Origin: Leyella stercorea
Lineage (GTDB): Bacteria > Bacteroidota > Bacteroidia > Bacteroidales > Bacteroidaceae
NCBI RefSeq assembly: GCF_021531655.1
Contig: NZ_JADYUF010000071.1
Coordinates: forward strand, 1 to 8,774
Length of the DNA stretch: 8,774 nt
Reading direction: 5' to 3'
Position 1 is the stretch's first letter. Each line of letters opens with the position of its first letter. The notes below the pieces were generated by a model, which searched no databases, was not told the DNA's origin, and worked only from the letters and a program-made list of their open reading frames with translations. Shown piece by piece: positions 7,103 through 8,774 of this stretch. Both the position numbers and the translations under genes were made by a program.

Positions 7103-8230
7103 TTAGAAGTTGATGTGAGCTGCAAACTCTACAGTGAACGGACGGATATAAGATCCAGCCATGAGGTAGTTCTTGTAAGCCGATACGTCCTCGATGATGT
7201 CGGCAGAACCGATGCTGCCCGAGCAACCCTTCTGGTTGAGGATGTTGACAACGTTGACAGAGAAGCCTACGTGCTTGTTCATGTTATAGTCGACACCGCC
7301 GAATGTTTCCCAACGTCCGTTGAAGTAGAGGCTGTTGGTCTTGTTGATGTACTGCTTGCTCTGATAGCGGAAGCTTGCCCATACGCGGAACTTGTCGAAC
7401 TGATAACTCGGGTCGAGCTCGATGATTGTCTTGCTCACGCCGGTAGTGATCTTGTCGTTGAAGTTGTACTTCTTGGATGTGCCGTCGCTGAAGTTGGGTG
7501 TGATGTCGAAGTTCTTGTACTTCGGGTTCTGCAATGTCAGCAATCCGTGGAAGGTGAATCCCTTGAACGGAGTGAGCACTACGTCGGTGGTCCAGCCCAT
7601 TGTCTGCACGTCGTTGGTGATAGGTATTGTCACTACGTCAGACGAGTTGTTGGGGTTGGTGAACTGTGTGCAGCTCTTGTAATTTGACTGCTGGATGAGC
7701 GAAACCTGCGAAACGAGCTTCATCCAAGGTGTGTTCCAGAATATACCGGCACGTCCCAGGTGGATGTTAACGGCGTCGAGGATTGGCATGTACGGTCCGG
7801 CGAAGTCCTGTGAGTTAGGATGCTGCATGGCGTAAACATATGCATTCTTGCCACCCATAGCGTAGTATTCGCCGCGTACACCTGCCGAGAGCCACCAGCA
7901 GTCGGTCACCTGCCAGTCGTCAGAGAGGTAGATTGCCGTCTTTGTCTCGTGTCCGTCGTAGTACTCGCCACCCGTGTTGGCTGCAAACTCCTGGCTTCCG
8001 TTGTGGTTGAGCCAAGCCGGATTGGACTCGATAGTGTGGGCATATACACCCGTACTGGCCTGAATGCCCTGGCGGTTCCACCAGAAATTGGCACCGATAC
8101 GCCATGAGTGAGCGTGGTCTTTGCTCTCGCCCGTGAGTTCGGCTGTGGTCATCCAGTCGCGCTCGTAGCCTATGTCGCGCAGCATATAGCGTGAGTTGTA
8201 GTTGCCCTCGAAGGCGTATTCCGTATCAAA
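7103..8230 (-). pseudogene. TonB-dependent receptor, C-terminal barrel fragment (5' truncated)
   Basis: The frame encodes about 375 residues from FDTEYAFEGNYNSRYMLRDIGYERDW to the end, closed at its 5' side by an in-frame TAA at 8233-8231. The sequence is outer-membrane beta-barrel in character: alternating aromatic/polar strands such as THSWRIGANFWWN-like segments (AHSWRIGANFWWNRQG), WWLSAGVRGEYYAMGG, KFRVWASFRYQSKQYIN and VGFSVNVVNILNQKG, ending in EFAAHINF with the terminal Phe typical of barrel assembly. The signal peptide, carboxypeptidase-like domain and plug domain of a full receptor (usually 700-1000 residues) are absent. The first in-frame ATG (8185) would begin mid-barrel without a signal peptide and is not a credible start. 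Receptor-like sequence continues upstream of that ATG to 8230 and stops there, marking the breakpoint. No SusD-type partner gene follows, so it is probably not a SusC member. The fragment is very unlikely to work as a transporter. Confidence 0.85.
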
Positions 8231-8241
8231 TTAGCAATAAC

Positions 8242-8311
8242 ATAGGAGGCTATGGCGTCATTATAGGAGGCTATGGCGCCCCCGCCGTAGCCTGAGCGGT
8301 TATTCCTCCTA
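8242..8311. repeat. 21-base direct repeat with overlapping inverted copy (hairpin)
   Basis: ATAGGAGGCTATGGCG occurs at 8242-8257 and again at 8263-8278, a 21-base period. The second copy can fold: AGGCTATGGCG (8268-8278) pairs with CGCCGTAGCCT (8283-8293) over 11 positions with one G:T pair and a CCCC loop. Further out, TAGGAGG of the first copy (8243-8249) is complementary to CCTCCTA (8305-8311). No U-rich run follows on either strand, so it is not a standard terminator. Confidence 0.7.
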
Positions 8312-8358
8312 ACCCCATAAAATTCCCGTCGTTTTCGGATGTAAAAACAGTAGTTTTC

Positions 8359-8463
8359 CAAAAGGACTCCTTTTGCCCTCCAAATGTACCCCTTTTGCCC
8401 TCCAAAAGGACTCCTTTTGCCTCCCAAATGTAATCCTTTTGCAGTCCAAAAGGACTCCTTTTC
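8359..8463. repeat. Phased palindrome array 2: five 17-base units, 22-base period
   Basis: Units start at 8359, 8381, 8403, 8425 and 8447, again exactly 22 bases apart with 5-base spacers (CCCTC, CCCTC, CCTCC, CAGTC). Units 1 and 3 are the perfect palindrome CAAAAGGACTCCTTTTG, and unit 5 differs only in its last base. Units 2 and 4 are altered in the same way at the left half (CAAATGTA) and so have lost the dyad: CAAATGTACCCCTTTTG and CAAATGTAATCCTTTTG. The unit number, period and core are the same as in the array at 1111-1215. This copy lies about 140 bases upstream of the rRNA-type promoter and about 130 bases beyond the break in the TonB receptor fragment. Confidence 0.93.
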
Positions 8464-8601
8464 ACAACAGACACAATCCGTCCCCTCCGCCATTCCCTCC
8501 GTCTTATATATATAATATAATGTGTAGACACTCTCAAAACACCATGAATTGCAAACAACTGTTAAAATACTGATAAAATTAAGCATTTTCTCAGTGAAAG
8601 T

Positions 8602-8632
8602 TTTGGGGATTCAAATAAAAGTCATACCTTTG
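8602..8632 (+). promoter_or_regulatory. Consensus Bacteroidetes promoter, probably of an rRNA operon
   Basis: TTTG (8602-8605), a 19-base spacer, and TACCTTTG (8625-8632) match the Bacteroidetes primary sigma-factor consensus exactly. Transcription would start near 8638. The upstream ~90 bases are A/T-rich, as expected for a strong promoter. No protein start with a matching long frame follows within the window; the downstream sequence looks like an rRNA leader. Confidence 0.85.
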
Positions 8633-8637
8633 CATCC

Positions 8638-8774
8638 GCTTTCTAGAACGAACGAAACCTCAAGCAAAACGAGATTGAAAAGCGTTCTGGAAAAGCGAAT
8701 GAAGAAAGAGTTCTTTGAAAAGATTTACATAAGACAGATAAAGTAGTACAAGAAGCGAGAATGAAGAAATTCGT
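8638..8774 (+). other. Probable 16S rRNA operon leader with boxA-like site
   Basis: The segment after the promoter carries AGTTCTTTGAAAAG (8708-8721), similar to the boxA antitermination element (core CTTTGAAA against CTTTAACA in E. coli). It is followed by a stretch (GATTTACATAAGACAGATAA and onward) that I recognise as a leader commonly found just before 16S rRNA genes in Bacteroidales. AGAACG (8645-8650) and CGTTCT (8683-8688) could pair in the leader. The mature 16S start (GAAGAGTTTGATCCTGG) is not reached, so the rRNA gene itself should begin right of the window. The identification rests on memory of such leaders. Confidence 0.7.

Larger units (their letters stand above)
8231..8600. other. 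Repeat-rich noncoding stretch between receptor fragment and rRNA-type promoter
   Basis: About 370 bases with no credible gene. It holds, in order, the breakpoint of the receptor fragment, a 21-base-period direct repeat with a hairpin (8242-8311), palindrome array 2 (8359-8463), and A/T-rich DNA (about 8505-8600) that runs into the promoter at 8602 and could serve as an UP-like element. Open frames on both strands across the array translate only to repeat peptides (KRSPF, KGVLL). Confidence 0.7.

Noticed and set aside
8271..8558. Minus-strand frames across palindrome array 2 (KRSPF/KGVLL peptides) as small proteins
   Set aside because: The peptide repeats simply translate the 22-base DNA repeat, the frames have no independent support, and similar peptides arise from array 1 as well.
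8701..8774. Start of the 16S rRNA gene inside the window
   Set aside because: The conserved GAAGAGTTTGATCCTGG start is not present before the window ends; only promoter and leader are seen.

Overview
The window looks like chromosomal DNA from a Bacteroidales bacterium, most likely Prevotella or a close relative. The evidence is four-fold. Promoters have the Bacteroidetes form (TTTG, about 19-20 bases, TAnnTTTG) and there are no clear Shine-Dalgarno sites. Many proteins are secreted, with Sec signal peptides ending in A|Q. The families present (a TonB-dependent receptor barrel, a DUF6377-type regulator, an Rpn/PD-(D/E)XK nuclease-transposase) are typical of this group. The last ~170 bases read like the promoter and leader of a Bacteroidales rRNA operon. 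The assignment comes from recognition, not from a search.

Layout, left to right. Bases 1-187 hold a G/C-rich foldback repeat. Next, on the + strand, is a short Ppx/GppA phosphatase (198-1082). It is followed by an array of five palindromic units spaced exactly 22 bases apart (1111-1215). Then comes a broken DUF6377-type sensor/regulator gene (1349-2142) that has kept its signal peptide, one helical module and its DNA-binding tail, but lost the parts between them. Tail to tail with it, 5 bases away, a minus-strand gene (4094-2148) encodes a large secreted protein joining two unrelated phosphoesterase folds. A strong hairpin terminator (4202-4254) separates it from an Rpn-family nuclease gene (5203-4277) that carries a 24-base in-frame tandem repeat. 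Upstream of that is a secreted type-B carboxylesterase (6900-5296). Next is the C-terminal ~375 codons of a TonB-dependent receptor (8230-7103), cut off abruptly at its 5' side. Beyond the break lies repeat-rich noncoding DNA (8231-8600), including a second five-unit, 22-base-period palindrome array (8359-8463). The window ends in a canonical rRNA-type promoter and leader, pointing right.

The intact genes do not form one operon: each minus-strand gene has its own candidate promoter, and one terminator is clear. Two phosphate-related enzymes occur (Ppx and the fused phosphoesterase), but nothing shows that they work together. Two of the six protein genes are degraded, and both lie next to one of the 22-base arrays, so this looks like a rearranging, repeat-rich stretch. 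The least explained feature is the pair of strictly phased palindrome arrays. I do not see a complete defence, CRISPR or mobile system.
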